Source: Mesonia aestuariivivens
GTDB taxonomy: Bacteria; Bacteroidota; Bacteroidia; Flavobacteriales; Flavobacteriaceae
Direction: 5' to 3'
Length of the DNA: 64,000 nt
NCBI RefSeq assembly: GCF_019311235.1
Contig: NZ_JAHWDF010000017.1
Span: 1 to 64,000 of the forward strand
Part shown: positions 9,476 to 18,707 of the stretch, piece by piece
Layout: the number at the start of each line of letters is the position of its first letter
Position numbering within the stretch: the first letter of the stretch is position 1
Position numbers and translations under genes: made by a program
Notes under the pieces: model-generated
Told to the model about the DNA's origin: nothing
What the model saw: only the letters and a program-made list of their open reading frames with translations
Database searches by the model: none

Positions 9476-10200
9476 TATTTTTCAAGAATGTACTTTTCTA
9501 ATTGGTTTAAACTTATTCTATTTTCATAAATTGCTTTACCAATTATAGTTCCCTCACAACCTAAAGCGGCTAATTTTGGAAGTTCGTCAAAAGTCGAAAT
9601 TCCACCGGAAGCAATTAGCTTAACACCTTGACATTCTTTTATTATTTTTTGATATAACTGAAATGAGGGTCCTTCTAACATTCCGTCTTTACTTATATCT
9701 GTACATATTACATATTGAATATCACTTTGCTGATAATCTTGAATAAACGGGACTAATTCTTGATTTGAATCTTCTTGCCAGCCTGAAATAGCTATTTTTT
9801 CATCTTTAGCATCTGCACCTAAAATAATTTTATCTGATCCGTATTGCTGAATCCAATTCTTAAAAAGTTTTTTATTTTTAACTGCAATGCTTCCTCCAGT
9901 AATTTGTTGTGCACCACTTTCAAAAGCAATACGTAAATCTCCATCAGATTTAAGTCCGCCTCCAAAATCAATCTTTAAATTTGTTTGAGAAGCAATTTTT
10001 TCTAAAACCTTATAATTTACAATCTGACTGCTTTTAGCGCCATCTAAATCTACTAAATGCAGGTATTTGATTCCGTGTGATTCAAACTGTTTAGCCACCT
10101 CTAGCGGACTTTCATTATATATTTTCTTTGTACTATAATCACCTTTAGAAAGGCGTACACATTTACCTTCAATAACATCTATAGCGGGAATAATTCTCAT
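9475..10200 (-). CDS. hisA: Phosphoribosylformimino-5-aminoimidazole carboxamide ribotide isomerase
   Basis: A 241-residue (beta-alpha)8 barrel isomerase, step 4 of histidine synthesis, converting ProFAR to PRFAR. The catalytic Asp8 is in [15 protein letters not shown], and Asp130 is in the second half (LGADAKD). The phosphate-binding loops DFGGGL and ASGGIS are visible. It is distinguished from its homologue hisF by the starting motif and the [13 protein letters not shown] segment. It follows hisH after 34 bp. Confidence 0.96.
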   Translation of the reverse strand: MRIIPAIDVIEGKCVRLSKGDYSTKKIYNESPLEVAKQFESHGIKYLHLVDLDGAKSSQIVNYKVLEKIASQTNLKIDFGGGLKSDGDLRIAFESGAQQITGGSIAVKNKKLFKNWIQQYGSDKIILGADAKDEKIAISGWQEDSNQELVPFIQDYQQSDIQYVICTDISKDGMLEGPSFQLYQKIIKECQGVKLIASGGISTFDELPKLAALGCEGTIIGKAIYENRISLNQLEKYILEK

Positions 10201-10234
10201 AGTATTTAAGCTTTTAGCTAAAAACGATTTGTTG

Positions 10235-10816
10235 TTAGCTTTTTAAAAAATTCTCTAATATTTTTTCTCCAGCATCACTGCTTTTTTCGGGATGAAATTG
10301 AACTCCATAAAAATTATCTTTTTGCAAAGCCGAAGCATAATATGTATCATAACTGGTCTCTGCTATCATTTCTGAACATTTTTCGGCATAAAAACTATGT
10401 ACTAGATACATAAACTCGTTTTCTTTAATACCTCGAAATAAATCTGATTTTAAATTTGAAATTTGATTCCATCCAATCTGCGGTACTTTTACTTGATTAG
10501 AGAAACGTTTAACTTCAACATCAAAAATCCCTAAACCTTTAGTGTTTCCTTCTTCAGAATGCTGACACATTAATTGCATTCCTAAACAAATACCTAATAC
10601 GGGTTGTTTTAATTGCGGAATGAGTTGATCTAAACCGGTAACTTTTAATTTTTGCATCGCACTACTTGCTTCGCCTACACCAGGGAAGATTATTTTATCT
10701 GCTTGTTGAATTTCTTCTACACTATCTGAAAGCTGAGCTTCAAAGCCCAATCGCTGTATAGCAAATTTGATGCTTTGAATATTTCCCGCTCCATAGTTAA
10801 TAATGACTATTTTCAT
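10235..10816 (-). CDS. hisH: Imidazole glycerol phosphate synthase glutaminase subunit
   Basis: A 193-residue class I glutamine amidotransferase that hydrolyses glutamine and channels ammonia to HisF. The triad is complete: Cys77 in LGICLGMQL, and His175 and Glu177 in FHPEKSS. The N-terminus [17 protein letters not shown] is typical of HisH. A 242-bp repeat-filled gap separates it from hisB upstream. Confidence 0.96.
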   Translation of the reverse strand: MKIVIINYGAGNIQSIKFAIQRLGFEAQLSDSVEEIQQADKIIFPGVGEASSAMQKLKVTGLDQLIPQLKQPVLGICLGMQLMCQHSEEGNTKGLGIFDVEVKRFSNQVKVPQIGWNQISNLKSDLFRGIKENEFMYLVHSFYAEKCSEMIAETSYDTYYASALQKDNFYGVQFHPEKSSDAGEKILENFLKS

Positions 10817-10860
10817 TTATTCTAGTAATTAGTAGTTAGAATTGAGTATTGAGCTTTTAT

Positions 10861-11035
10861 TCAATAAAAGCTTAATCAGGTGATATGCTGAATTAAATTC
10901 AGTATGACTTAACTTTATTTACCTTTTGAATCGCGTCATTCCAGACTTGATCTGGAATCTCATCCTGCTTTTTTTATTCAACTTAACTTTTATCAACCTG
11001 ATGTGATACTGAATCGAGTTCAGTATGACAAATTC
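10861..11035. repeat. Dispersed palindromic repeats between hisB and hisH
   Basis: At least three elements: gctgaattaaattcagtatg near 10880, ccagacttgatctggaatct near 10953, and gatactgaatcgagttcagt near 11007. Each has an inverted-repeat core and is flanked by gtcat/atctcat words. These are the clearest copies of the family in the window. Confidence 0.75.
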
Positions 11036-11058
11036 TCATCTCTAACATCTCAATTCTG

Positions 11059-12201
11059 CTAAAGCATTCCTTTGGTTGACGGTAATATCATTTTTTCTGT
11101 ATCTCGCTTTACGGCAAATTTAATAGCTTTAGCAAAAGCTTTAAATATCGCTTCAATTTTATGATGCTCGTTAGTTCCTTCTGCTTTGATATTTAAATTA
11201 GCTTTAGCGCCATCTGAAAAGGACTTGAAAAAATGGTAAAACATTTCTGTTGGCATTTTGCCTACCATTTCTCGTTTAAAGTTAGCTTCCCAAACTAGCC
11301 AGTTTCTACCACCAAAATCTATAGCTACTTGCGCAAGGCAATCGTCCATTGGTAAACAAAAACCGTATCGCTCCACACCTAATTTATTACCCAATGCTTG
11401 TTGAAATACTTCGCCTAAGGCAATAGCGGTATCTTCAATAGTATGATGTTCATCTACTTCTAAATCGCCTTTCACCTTAATTTTTAAATCCATCTGACCA
11501 TGACGTGAAAGCTGATCTAGCATATGGTCAAAAAATGCAATTCCTGTATCGATTTCACTTTTCCCTGTTCCATCTAGATTTAGTTGAATAGCAATATTTG
11601 TTTCGTTGGTTTTTCTAGTAATTTCGGCAGTTCTATCTTTCAGCTTTAAAAATTCGTAAATCTCTTTCCAAGAATCTGTCTGTAATGCAATTGCATTTTC
11701 AACTTCAGTTTGATCATTTTTAATTTCATCTGCGCCCAATTCTGTATGGGTGTTGATGAAAAGTCCTTTTCCTCCAAAATTATAGGCAAATTCTATATCG
11801 GTTAACCGATCGCCAACCATAAACGAATTTTTCAGATCGTATTTTTCTTCCTCTAAATATCCATTTTGTTTTAATAAACCAATATTAGGTTTGCGAGTAT
11901 CGGCATTTTCTTTAGCGTAAGTTTTATCGATGAGACTTTCTTGAAATTTTGCTCCTTCGTTAGCAAAAACTTTTTCTATAAAATGCTGAATAGGCCAAAA
12001 ATCATTTTCAGGAAACTCTTCGGTTCCCAAACCATCTTGATTGGTTACCATCACCAACTCATAATCTAGTTCTTTAGCAATTTTTGCGAGGTAATAAATC
12101 ACTTCAGGATAAAATTCTAGCTTATCTAAACTATCAACTTGATAATCTTCTGGCTCGTGAATTAAAGTTCCGTCTCGATCTATAAATAATATTTTCTTCA
12201 T
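11059..12201 (-). CDS. hisB: Bifunctional histidinol-phosphatase / imidazoleglycerol-phosphate dehydratase
   Basis: A two-domain enzyme for steps 6 and 8 of histidine synthesis. The HAD phosphatase (about 1-165) begins MKKILFIDRDGTLIHEP with nucleophile Asp8 and Asp10. The dehydratase follows from about 190, with its metal-binding DEHHTIED and NEHHKIEA segments. The open frame extends to 12249, but those first 16 residues (MRHPGLDSGFHPKKIE) are a translated copy of the dispersed repeat, so the Met at 12201 is chosen (380 residues). Downstream of hisC, in canonical order. Confidence 0.95.
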   Translation of the reverse strand: MKKILFIDRDGTLIHEPEDYQVDSLDKLEFYPEVIYYLAKIAKELDYELVMVTNQDGLGTEEFPENDFWPIQHFIEKVFANEGAKFQESLIDKTYAKENADTRKPNIGLLKQNGYLEEEKYDLKNSFMVGDRLTDIEFAYNFGGKGLFINTHTELGADEIKNDQTEVENAIALQTDSWKEIYEFLKLKDRTAEITRKTNETNIAIQLNLDGTGKSEIDTGIAFFDHMLDQLSRHGQMDLKIKVKGDLEVDEHHTIEDTAIALGEVFQQALGNKLGVERYGFCLPMDDCLAQVAIDFGGRNWLVWEANFKREMVGKMPTEMFYHFFKSFSDGAKANLNIKAEGTNEHHKIEAIFKAFAKAIKFAVKRDTEKMILPSTKGML

Positions 12202-12215
12202 TTCTATTTTCTTTG

Positions 12216-12248
12216 GATGAAATCCCGAATCAAGTCCAGGATGGCGCA
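12216..12248. repeat. Dispersed repeat copy between hisC and hisB
   Basis: On the minus strand it reads catcctggacttgattcggg followed by atttcatcc, the same family as the copies near 10953. It fills the gap between the hisC stop and the true hisB start, and creates an artificial in-frame N-terminal extension for hisB. Confidence 0.75.
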
Positions 12249-12253
12249 TTTAT

Positions 12254-13303
12254 TTAATTATCTAAATTATGCAATGCTTCTATTAACTTCTCATTTTCTT
12301 GAGCAGTCCCAATCGTAAAACGTAAGGTATTTTCACAAAGTGGTTGCGTATTTCTATTTCTTATCACGATTCCTTTTGCTAATAATTCGTTATAACGAAG
12401 GCTCGCATTATCTACTTTAACCAATATAAAATTAGCATCAGTAGGATATATTTTTTCAATGAAATTTATCGTTTCTAAATTTTTGAGTAAGCTATTTCTT
12501 TCTTTTAAAATATGTTCTACTTCATCAAACACTTCATCAACTGCTAATACACGCTCTAATGCTTTTTGCTGTGTTAACTCATTAACATTATAAGGTGGTT
12601 TAATTTTATTTAATACTGAAATAATTGCTTCTGAAGCGTAACAAATTCCTAATCTAATTCCTGCCATTCCATAAGCTTTAGATAGCGTTTGTGTGATCAC
12701 TAAATTAGGATATAAATCTAGAAAAGTAATCCAACTTTCGTAAGATGAAAAATCGATGTAAGCTTCATCGATCACCACGATTCCGGAGAAATTTTCTAAA
12801 AGAGTTTTGATATTTCTAGCATCAATAGCATTCCCTGTAGGATTATTTGGCGAACAAATAAAAAGTAATTTTGAATTTTGATCAACGCTATTTAAAATAG
12901 ATTTTACATCAAGCTGAAATTCTTCTGTTAATAAAACCTCTCGATTTTCTATAGCATTAATTTCAGCTAACACCTTATACATTCCGTATGTTGGTGGTAA
13001 TGTGATTACATTATCGATACCTGGTTCACAAAAAGATCGAAACAATAAATCTAAAACTTCATCACTTCCATTGCCTAATAAAATTTGTTTACTACTTAGG
13101 TTTTTAAGTTTCGCTAAAGTAAGTTTCAACTCTCGTTGTTGCGGATCTGGATAACGATTTACGCCATTCTCAAACGGATTTTCATTAGCATCTAGAAATG
13201 TCATAGCATCACCCGTTGCTTTGTACTCATCACGAGCCGAAGAATACGGCTTTAGCCTTTGAACATTAGCTCTGACTAAATTTTTTAAATTGAATTTATT
13301 CAT
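12254..13303 (-). CDS. hisC: Histidinol-phosphate aminotransferase
   Basis: A 349-residue fold-type I PLP aminotransferase that converts imidazole acetol phosphate to histidinol phosphate. The PLP lysine is Lys209 in TQTLSKAYGMAGIRLG. Other signatures are DANENPF near residue 38, SPNNPTG (151-157) and VIDEAYIDF (177-185). The length is typical. It sits between hisD and hisB, as in the canonical operon. Confidence 0.96.
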   Translation of the reverse strand: MNKFNLKNLVRANVQRLKPYSSARDEYKATGDAMTFLDANENPFENGVNRYPDPQQRELKLTLAKLKNLSSKQILLGNGSDEVLDLLFRSFCEPGIDNVITLPPTYGMYKVLAEINAIENREVLLTEEFQLDVKSILNSVDQNSKLLFICSPNNPTGNAIDARNIKTLLENFSGIVVIDEAYIDFSSYESWITFLDLYPNLVITQTLSKAYGMAGIRLGICYASEAIISVLNKIKPPYNVNELTQQKALERVLAVDEVFDEVEHILKERNSLLKNLETINFIEKIYPTDANFILVKVDNASLRYNELLAKGIVIRNRNTQPLCENTLRFTIGTAQENEKLIEALHNLDN

Positions 13304-13348
13304 TTGTTTTCAGTTTAAACCTCTTTATTTGATGAAGGTATAAAATTG

Positions 13349-14641
13349 CTAAATATTATTTTCTAAACTCTGTAATCGTAGACTTACCGCGTTTTTATGA
13401 GCTTGTAATCCTTCGGCCTCTGCCATTAATTCTATTGCTTTACCAATAGTTTGAATACCTTGTTCGTTAATTTTTTGAAAAGTCATACTTTTTTGAAAAC
13501 TGTCTAAATTTACACCGCTATATTGCTTGGCATAAGCGTTTGTTGGTAACGTATGATTGGTGCCAGAAGCATAATCACCTGCACTTTCTGGCGTATAATT
13601 TCCTATAAAAACAGAACCTGCATTTTGAATTTCTTGAATAAAAAATTCTTCATTTTCAGCTACTACAATAAAATGCTCTGGAGCGTATTGATTAATAAGT
13701 GCCAATGCAATAACATCATCTTTCACTAAAATTAATTTAGAATTTTCTATGGCCTTTTCGGCAATTGCCTTTCTTGGTAAAACTGCTAACTGGCGCTGAA
13801 CCTCCTGTTCTACTTCTTTTAAAACTTGTTGAGAAGTTGTAACTAAAATTACCTGACTATCTGCTCCGTGTTCAGCTTGCGAAAGCAAATCTGAGGCAAT
13901 AAAACTTGCATTGGCAGTTTTATCTGCAAATACTAATAACTCTGAAGGTCCAGCCGGCATATCGATAGCCACATTAAACCGTGTAGCTAATTGTTTAGCG
14001 ACAGTCACAAATTGATTCCCTGGGCCAAATATTTTATATACTTGCGGAATAGTTTTTGTTCCAAAAGTTAATCCTGCAATCGCCTGAATACCTCCCACTT
14101 TAAACAGTTTTGTAACTCCACATAAATTGGCTGTATATAAAATTGCCGGATGAACATTCCCGTTTTTATCTGGCGGTGTACATAATACAATTTCTTGACA
14201 ACCTGCTAATTTTGCTGGAATTGCTAACATTAAAATAGTGGAGAATAACGGAGCTGAACCTCCCGGAATATAAAGTCCCACTTTTTGGATAGGACGCTTT
14301 TCTTGCCAGCATTTTACCCCTTTTTGAGTTTCTACTTCAACAAGTTCAGTTTTTTGAGCTGCGTGAAATTTGGTGATATTATCTTTTGCTAATTGTATTG
14401 CTGCTTTTAATTCTGTAGAGATCTCTTTTTCTGCTTGTTGAATTTCCTTAATTGAAACTTGTATATTTTCTAAGGAAATACCATCAAATAAACTGGTATA
14501 TTTTGAAATAGCCTGATCTCCATTTGATTGAACTTCTGTAAAAATTTGATTTACCGTAGCTTCAATATCATCAATAGTTTGCGTAGGGCGTTTTAGAAGT
14601 TCTTCCCAATTTTCTGCTAATGGATTTTTTATGATTTTCAT
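13349..14641 (-). CDS. hisD: Histidinol dehydrogenase
   Basis: A 430-residue zinc enzyme that performs the last two NAD-dependent oxidations from histidinol to histidine. Recognisable regions are GLYIPGGSAPLFSTILMLAIPA, VYKIFGPGNQFVT, MPAGPSELLVFAD and the catalytic Glu-His pair in NQYAPEHFIV, followed by GSVFIGNYTPESAGDYASGTNHTLPT with its zinc-ligand residues. Length and motif order match the family. It is the second gene of the operon, 104 bp after hisG. Confidence 0.97.
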   Translation of the reverse strand: MKIIKNPLAENWEELLKRPTQTIDDIEATVNQIFTEVQSNGDQAISKYTSLFDGISLENIQVSIKEIQQAEKEISTELKAAIQLAKDNITKFHAAQKTELVEVETQKGVKCWQEKRPIQKVGLYIPGGSAPLFSTILMLAIPAKLAGCQEIVLCTPPDKNGNVHPAILYTANLCGVTKLFKVGGIQAIAGLTFGTKTIPQVYKIFGPGNQFVTVAKQLATRFNVAIDMPAGPSELLVFADKTANASFIASDLLSQAEHGADSQVILVTTSQQVLKEVEQEVQRQLAVLPRKAIAEKAIENSKLILVKDDVIALALINQYAPEHFIVVAENEEFFIQEIQNAGSVFIGNYTPESAGDYASGTNHTLPTNAYAKQYSGVNLDSFQKSMTFQKINEQGIQTIGKAIELMAEAEGLQAHKNAVSLRLQSLENNI

Positions 14642-14745
14642 ATTTTTATTTTATGTAATTCTAAAACAAGTCAGTATAAATATAAATAGTGCTTTTAAAA
14701 TTTTACTATTCCGAGATTTCATCTAGGTTATTTACTGATTTTATT

Positions 14746-15597
14746 TTATAAAACCATTTTTTCGATAGGACAGATTAAAATTCCTTCGGCACCATTTGCT
14801 TTTAACTCATCAATAACTTCCCAAAAGGTTTCTTCATTGATCACAGAGTGTAACGAACTCCATCCTTCTTTAGCTAGAGGAAGCACAGTAGGACTCTTCA
14901 TTCCTGGTAAAATTTCTATAATTTTAGCTAAGTTTTTATTGGGGGCATTCAGCAATACATATTTTGAAGTCCTCGCTTTTAAAACAGATTGAATGCGAAA
15001 TAGTAGTTTATTTAAAACTTGATTGTTTTCTGGAGAAATTTTTGGAGAAACAGCGATAACTGCTTCACTTTTTAAGATTTGTTCTACCTCTTTTAAATTG
15101 TTTTTGAACAAGGTACTTCCGCTAGAAACGATATCTACGATGGCATCTGCCAAACCAATATTTGGAGCAATTTCAACAGAACCTGATATTTGGTGTAAAT
15201 CTGCTGTGATTCCTTTTTCAGCTAAATAATTTTTAACCGTATTGGGATAAGAAGTTGCGATTTTTTTTCCTTGTAATTGTTTTAAATCGCTAAATTCTTT
15301 GTCTTTTGGAACAGCGATAGAAACGCGGCATTTAGAAAAACCTAATTTTTGAAGAATTTCTATATCTTCACCTTTTTCAATTAAAAGATTTTCACCGATA
15401 ATCGCCATATCGACTACGCCGTCTCTTAAATATTGAGGTATATCTCCATTTCTTAAATAAAGAACTTCTAAAGGGAAATTACTAGATTTGGTTTTGAGTT
15501 GATCTTTACCGTTATCAATGTAAATTCCTGCTTCTTTTAGAATTTTAATAGAATCGTCGTGTAAACGTCCTGATTTTTGAATCGCAATTGTTAGCAT
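14746..15597 (-). CDS. hisG: ATP phosphoribosyltransferase (long form)
   Basis: The first enzyme of histidine synthesis, condensing ATP and PRPP; it is the feedback-inhibited step. From the Met at 15597 (MLTIAIQKSGRLHDD) it has 283 residues, matching the long HisG form with a C-terminal ACT-like regulatory domain (about 205-283). The open frame continues to 15639, but that part overlaps the attenuator terminator, so the shorter start is chosen. The PRPP-binding DIVSSGSTL motif is visible around residue 155. A His-rich leader and terminator lie immediately upstream. Confidence 0.96.
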   Translation of the reverse strand: MLTIAIQKSGRLHDDSIKILKEAGIYIDNGKDQLKTKSSNFPLEVLYLRNGDIPQYLRDGVVDMAIIGENLLIEKGEDIEILQKLGFSKCRVSIAVPKDKEFSDLKQLQGKKIATSYPNTVKNYLAEKGITADLHQISGSVEIAPNIGLADAIVDIVSSGSTLFKNNLKEVEQILKSEAVIAVSPKISPENNQVLNKLLFRIQSVLKARTSKYVLLNAPNKNLAKIIEILPGMKSPTVLPLAKEGWSSLHSVINEETFWEVIDELKANGAEGILICPIEKMVL

Positions 15598-15640
15598 TTT
15601 TTTAAAATAAAAGTTTGAGCAGTTAAAATAGGGCAACAAA

Positions 15641-15669
15641 AAACCCGTTTGAACTACTCAAACGGGTTT
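15641..15669 (-). terminator. his operon attenuator terminator
   Basis: A perfect 12-bp stem on the minus strand (AAACCCGTTTGA at 15669-15658, TCAAACGGGTTT at 15652-15641) with a 5-nt loop, running into a T tract. It lies 35 bp after the leader peptide stop and 44 bp before the hisG start. It is an intrinsic terminator inside the operon leader. Confidence 0.92.
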
Positions 15670-15703
15670 GTAAATTATTTTTTGAATTTCATCAAACACA
15701 TAA

Positions 15704-15760
15704 TCACCTCGCTTGAGCGTGGAAATGAATATGATGATGATGTAAATTAATTTTTCTCAT
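15704..15760 (-). CDS. hisL: His operon leader peptide
   Basis: An 18-codon frame encoding MRKINLHHHHIHFHAQAR; six of residues 7-14 are histidine. It lies directly upstream of an intrinsic terminator and hisG, the classic layout of ribosome-mediated transcription attenuation: when charged tRNA-His is scarce, ribosomes stall on the His codons and the terminator does not form. An in-frame ATG at 15775 would give a 23-residue form, but it overlaps the likely -7 element. A small hairpin (15707-15722) covers the leader end and may be the alternative structure. The peptide itself probably has no function. Confidence 0.9.
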   Translation of the reverse strand: MRKINLHHHHIHFHAQAR

Positions 15761-15768
15761 TGTGATTA

Positions 15769-15776
15769 CAAACATA
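15769..15776 (-). promoter_or_regulatory. Probable -7 promoter element of the his operon
   Basis: TATGTTTG on the minus strand matches TAnnTTTG. It ends 8 bp before the leader ATG, so the transcript would have only a few bases before the leader peptide. No clear -33 TTG is seen. Confidence 0.5.
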
Positions 15777-15824
15777 TAAATAATTTTAAAATAATTTCTA
15801 ATTTTAGAAAAATTTAATAGTTGT

Positions 15825-16643
15825 CTAATTATTTCCTAGAATAATTGGTAAACCTCCATCTCCTCCTCCAATAACAATAACTTTAGAGTTATTAGATTTA
15901 GAAAGTTCAATTGTGGCTTGTATTCCTTTTTCTTTTAAAACTTTGTCTGTTAAAGACTCACTTAAAATTTTATTAGCAACGGCTTTACCTTCTGCATCAA
16001 TTCTTTGTCTTTCTGCTTCTTTGGTCGCTTTGGTCAATCTAAATTCATATTCTAAAGATTCCTGCTCTTGGCGTAATTTACGCTCAATAGCTTCTTTAAT
16101 GGTCGTAGGTAAAGAGACATCTCTTACCAAGATTTCATTTACCTGCACATATTGATCTTTTAGAAGAATTTGCGTTTCTTCTAATATTTCTTTTTGAATA
16201 GCTTCTCTTTTACTTGCATACAATTGCTCTGGACTATAGCGTCCAACCACAGCTCTAGCAGCAGATCTTACTGCAGGTTTAAGTAATCTTTCTATATACT
16301 TATCCCCTTTCTCTTTATGTAATTTTCCTAAATCTGCATATTTGGGTTGAAACCAAGTAGAAGCATCTATTCTAATCTCTAAACCATTAGAACTTAAAAC
16401 TTGCATTTTTTCATCGAGTGATTGTTGTCTAACTTCATAAACAAAAACACTATTCCAAGGAGCTACAAAGTGAAAACCTTCACCCATTGGTGGCTCATCT
16501 GTTACTACACCGCCGTCTAGTGTTTTATATAAAACACCCGCTTCACCAGAACCAATGGTTACTGTAGCTTTAAAAATAATAATTATAAATACAATCCCAA
16601 TAATAACGATAGGGATAATTGCTTTAGGTAGTCTGTTGTTCAT
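15825..16643 (-). CDS. Prohibitin-like SPFH/Band 7 membrane protein
   Basis: A 272-residue membrane-anchored SPFH-domain protein. One N-terminal membrane segment (about 11-29) is followed by the Band 7 domain (about 30-200) and a charged alpha-helical region (about 175-245: RQEQESLEYEFRLTKATKEAERQR) typical of prohibitins and flotillins. Such proteins assemble into membrane rings that organise proteases and lipid domains; the bacterial role of this one is not known. It is 9 bp downstream of the vWA membrane protein gene and probably cotranscribed with it. Confidence 0.88.
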   Translation of the reverse strand: MNNRLPKAIIPIVIIGIVFIIIIFKATVTIGSGEAGVLYKTLDGGVVTDEPPMGEGFHFVAPWNSVFVYEVRQQSLDEKMQVLSSNGLEIRIDASTWFQPKYADLGKLHKEKGDKYIERLLKPAVRSAARAVVGRYSPEQLYASKREAIQKEILEETQILLKDQYVQVNEILVRDVSLPTTIKEAIERKLRQEQESLEYEFRLTKATKEAERQRIDAEGKAVANKILSESLTDKVLKEKGIQATIELSKSNNSKVIVIGGGDGGLPIILGNN

Positions 16644-16652
16644 TATGTTTGT

Positions 16653-18674
16653 TTAAATAAGTCCGTAATATTTTCTTAGAAACCACTCGGAAGATAGGCA
16701 AAAAACCATGATTACCAATAGATAAACCCAATCAATTAAAGGTAAAACTTCTTGCTGGCTTTTTTGAATAGGCTTAAATTCTGGTGCGGTTAATAAATTT
16801 TGTTTTAGTTGTTTAAATTGATTAAGAAAATAAACTTCATCATTTAGCTGTTGAAGTGCCACAAAATTAGCATTTGAAAATTGTTTTTCTACCTCAAAAT
16901 CTATAATCGTAAATTGACCTGTTTTACTAAGCTGCTCATCATTTGCATTAAATATAAAAGTGTAATTTCCCGAATCTAAATTACTTAAATCTACTTCATA
17001 TAAATTATTAAGAAGTAAAAAAGGGAAAACTTGAGCCGTGTCTGTCTCTTTATTTCTTACGGTTAAACTTAATTTCCCACGTGAGTCAAACTCAAAATTT
17101 TTATCAAAGTATTGAGCTTTAAATACAATATTTTCACCAGAATTATAAAACGAATTGTAATCGAGTTGCAAGCGTTCTCTTCGTTTATTGGAAGCTAAGT
17201 ACTGAATTAATTTACCAAAAAAGTCATCGTAGGTATCAAAATTTTCGTGATCTAAAAAACTGTTGGCTCTCCATTGCCAGGTATTCTCTCCAAATATAAA
17301 TCCGTAACGCTGATTACCATCTTCTAATGTAGCTATGAGAGGAGTTTGGGTTTCATAACCGGCAATAGATTGAAACAATAAAGAATTCAATTCTCTAGAA
17401 AAATTTAGATCTCCAAACTTATCTTTTAAGGGTGGAAAATTTTCAAATCCTATATTTTCAAATTGAAATGACGAATAATTGGTATTATAAATTGCTAAAT
17501 AATCTTCATTCTGATTTGATCTTGGTTTTGTGAAAATTTCTTCATATTCACCAAGAAACTCATAATTGGTTTGAGTACCTGTTACCGTAAGCGTATTTAA
17601 ACCTAATTGTTTAATTTGTTGGTAAGCTGCTGCAAAATTCTCATTGGGTTGGTAAAGAATTACAAGTTGATAGTTTCCAAAATCAATTTCTTCATCTACC
17701 ATTTTAATGGTTGCAGATCGTTGTTGATTATGTGCTATACTTTTTTTAAATGCACCTAAATCTGGATGCAAGATAGATGAAAGTATAAGTACATTTGTTT
17801 TCTCATCGATCACTTCTACTGCAAAATTCTTAATATTATTTTCTGTGTTTTTTTCGTTTTCAATCGTCTCAATACTCACCGAATAGGTCTTCACTCCCAC
17901 ACTATTCGCGGGAAGTGTTGCATTGATAACTGCGGAAGTTTTTTGTTGACTGAGCGAAATATTTTCAGCATACAAAGTTTGATTACCTTGCTTAATTTCA
18001 AAGCGTTTTGAAATTGCTGAATTACCAGAATAATTTACAAATACTTCAACAGGAAATTTATTATTCAGAAATGCATAACGATTCGCGTTTAGCTGTCCAA
18101 TTTTTAAATCGGCATATGTTGTAGTATCGCCTACCACAACAGGAAAAATAGGTTGCTTTAATTGTTTTGCTGAATAGGTGAAATCTTGACCATAAGTTTG
18201 ATTACCATCAGAAATAAAAACTATGGGAGCGGTTTTGTTTTTATAAAGCTGTTGAAGATTAGAAAACGCTTGATGCAGATTACTTTGCTTTTCTGAAAAA
18301 TTGATCGAATCGTTAGCTCTAAAATTTGAACCGAAACTATAATTTTCAATAGAAAAAGCTTCATTTAACTCTTTATCTTGATGAATTTCATTAAGATAAT
18401 TAAAAACCTTATTTTCTTCACCTAAATTTTTAATTGAAGAAGAATTATCGACTACCAATGCTAGAGAAGGTTTCTCTAAGGTATAAGTCGTATTGGTGAA
18501 TTTAGGATTAACCAGTAATAGAAATACTGAAAAATAAGTTATAAAACGTAAAGCACTGAAAAATATCCAGTGCTTTGAACGTTTGTTTTTATTCGTAAAA
18601 TAATATTGTAACAACACCAATACTAAAGCGGTGACCGCTGCTAAAATGATAAAAAAGATGTTGTTTACTACCAT
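16653..18674 (-). CDS. vWA-like membrane protein
   Basis: A 673-residue protein with two N-terminal membrane segments (about 6-24 and 40-56), a large periplasmic part and a C-terminal membrane segment (about 645-662). A metal-site-like DxSxS (Asp76, Ser78, Ser80 in VVDNSSSI) and ISDGNQTYG suggest a von Willebrand A fold, followed by beta-rich repeats and a glutamine-amidotransferase-like segment. The architecture resembles the BatA-type protein encoded at 38762. The function is unknown; a role in envelope stress or surface assembly is only inferred. It is followed closely by the SPFH gene. Confidence 0.7.
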   Translation of the reverse strand: MVVNNIFFIILAAVTALVLVLLQYYFTNKNKRSKHWIFFSALRFITYFSVFLLLVNPKFTNTTYTLEKPSLALVVDNSSSIKNLGEENKVFNYLNEIHQDKELNEAFSIENYSFGSNFRANDSINFSEKQSNLHQAFSNLQQLYKNKTAPIVFISDGNQTYGQDFTYSAKQLKQPIFPVVVGDTTTYADLKIGQLNANRYAFLNNKFPVEVFVNYSGNSAISKRFEIKQGNQTLYAENISLSQQKTSAVINATLPANSVGVKTYSVSIETIENEKNTENNIKNFAVEVIDEKTNVLILSSILHPDLGAFKKSIAHNQQRSATIKMVDEEIDFGNYQLVILYQPNENFAAAYQQIKQLGLNTLTVTGTQTNYEFLGEYEEIFTKPRSNQNEDYLAIYNTNYSSFQFENIGFENFPPLKDKFGDLNFSRELNSLLFQSIAGYETQTPLIATLEDGNQRYGFIFGENTWQWRANSFLDHENFDTYDDFFGKLIQYLASNKRRERLQLDYNSFYNSGENIVFKAQYFDKNFEFDSRGKLSLTVRNKETDTAQVFPFLLLNNLYEVDLSNLDSGNYTFIFNANDEQLSKTGQFTIIDFEVEKQFSNANFVALQQLNDEVYFLNQFKQLKQNLLTAPEFKPIQKSQQEVLPLIDWVYLLVIMVFCLSSEWFLRKYYGLI

Positions 18675-18707
18675 TAAATGGATTTAATTTTTATAAAAAG
18701 TTTGAAA

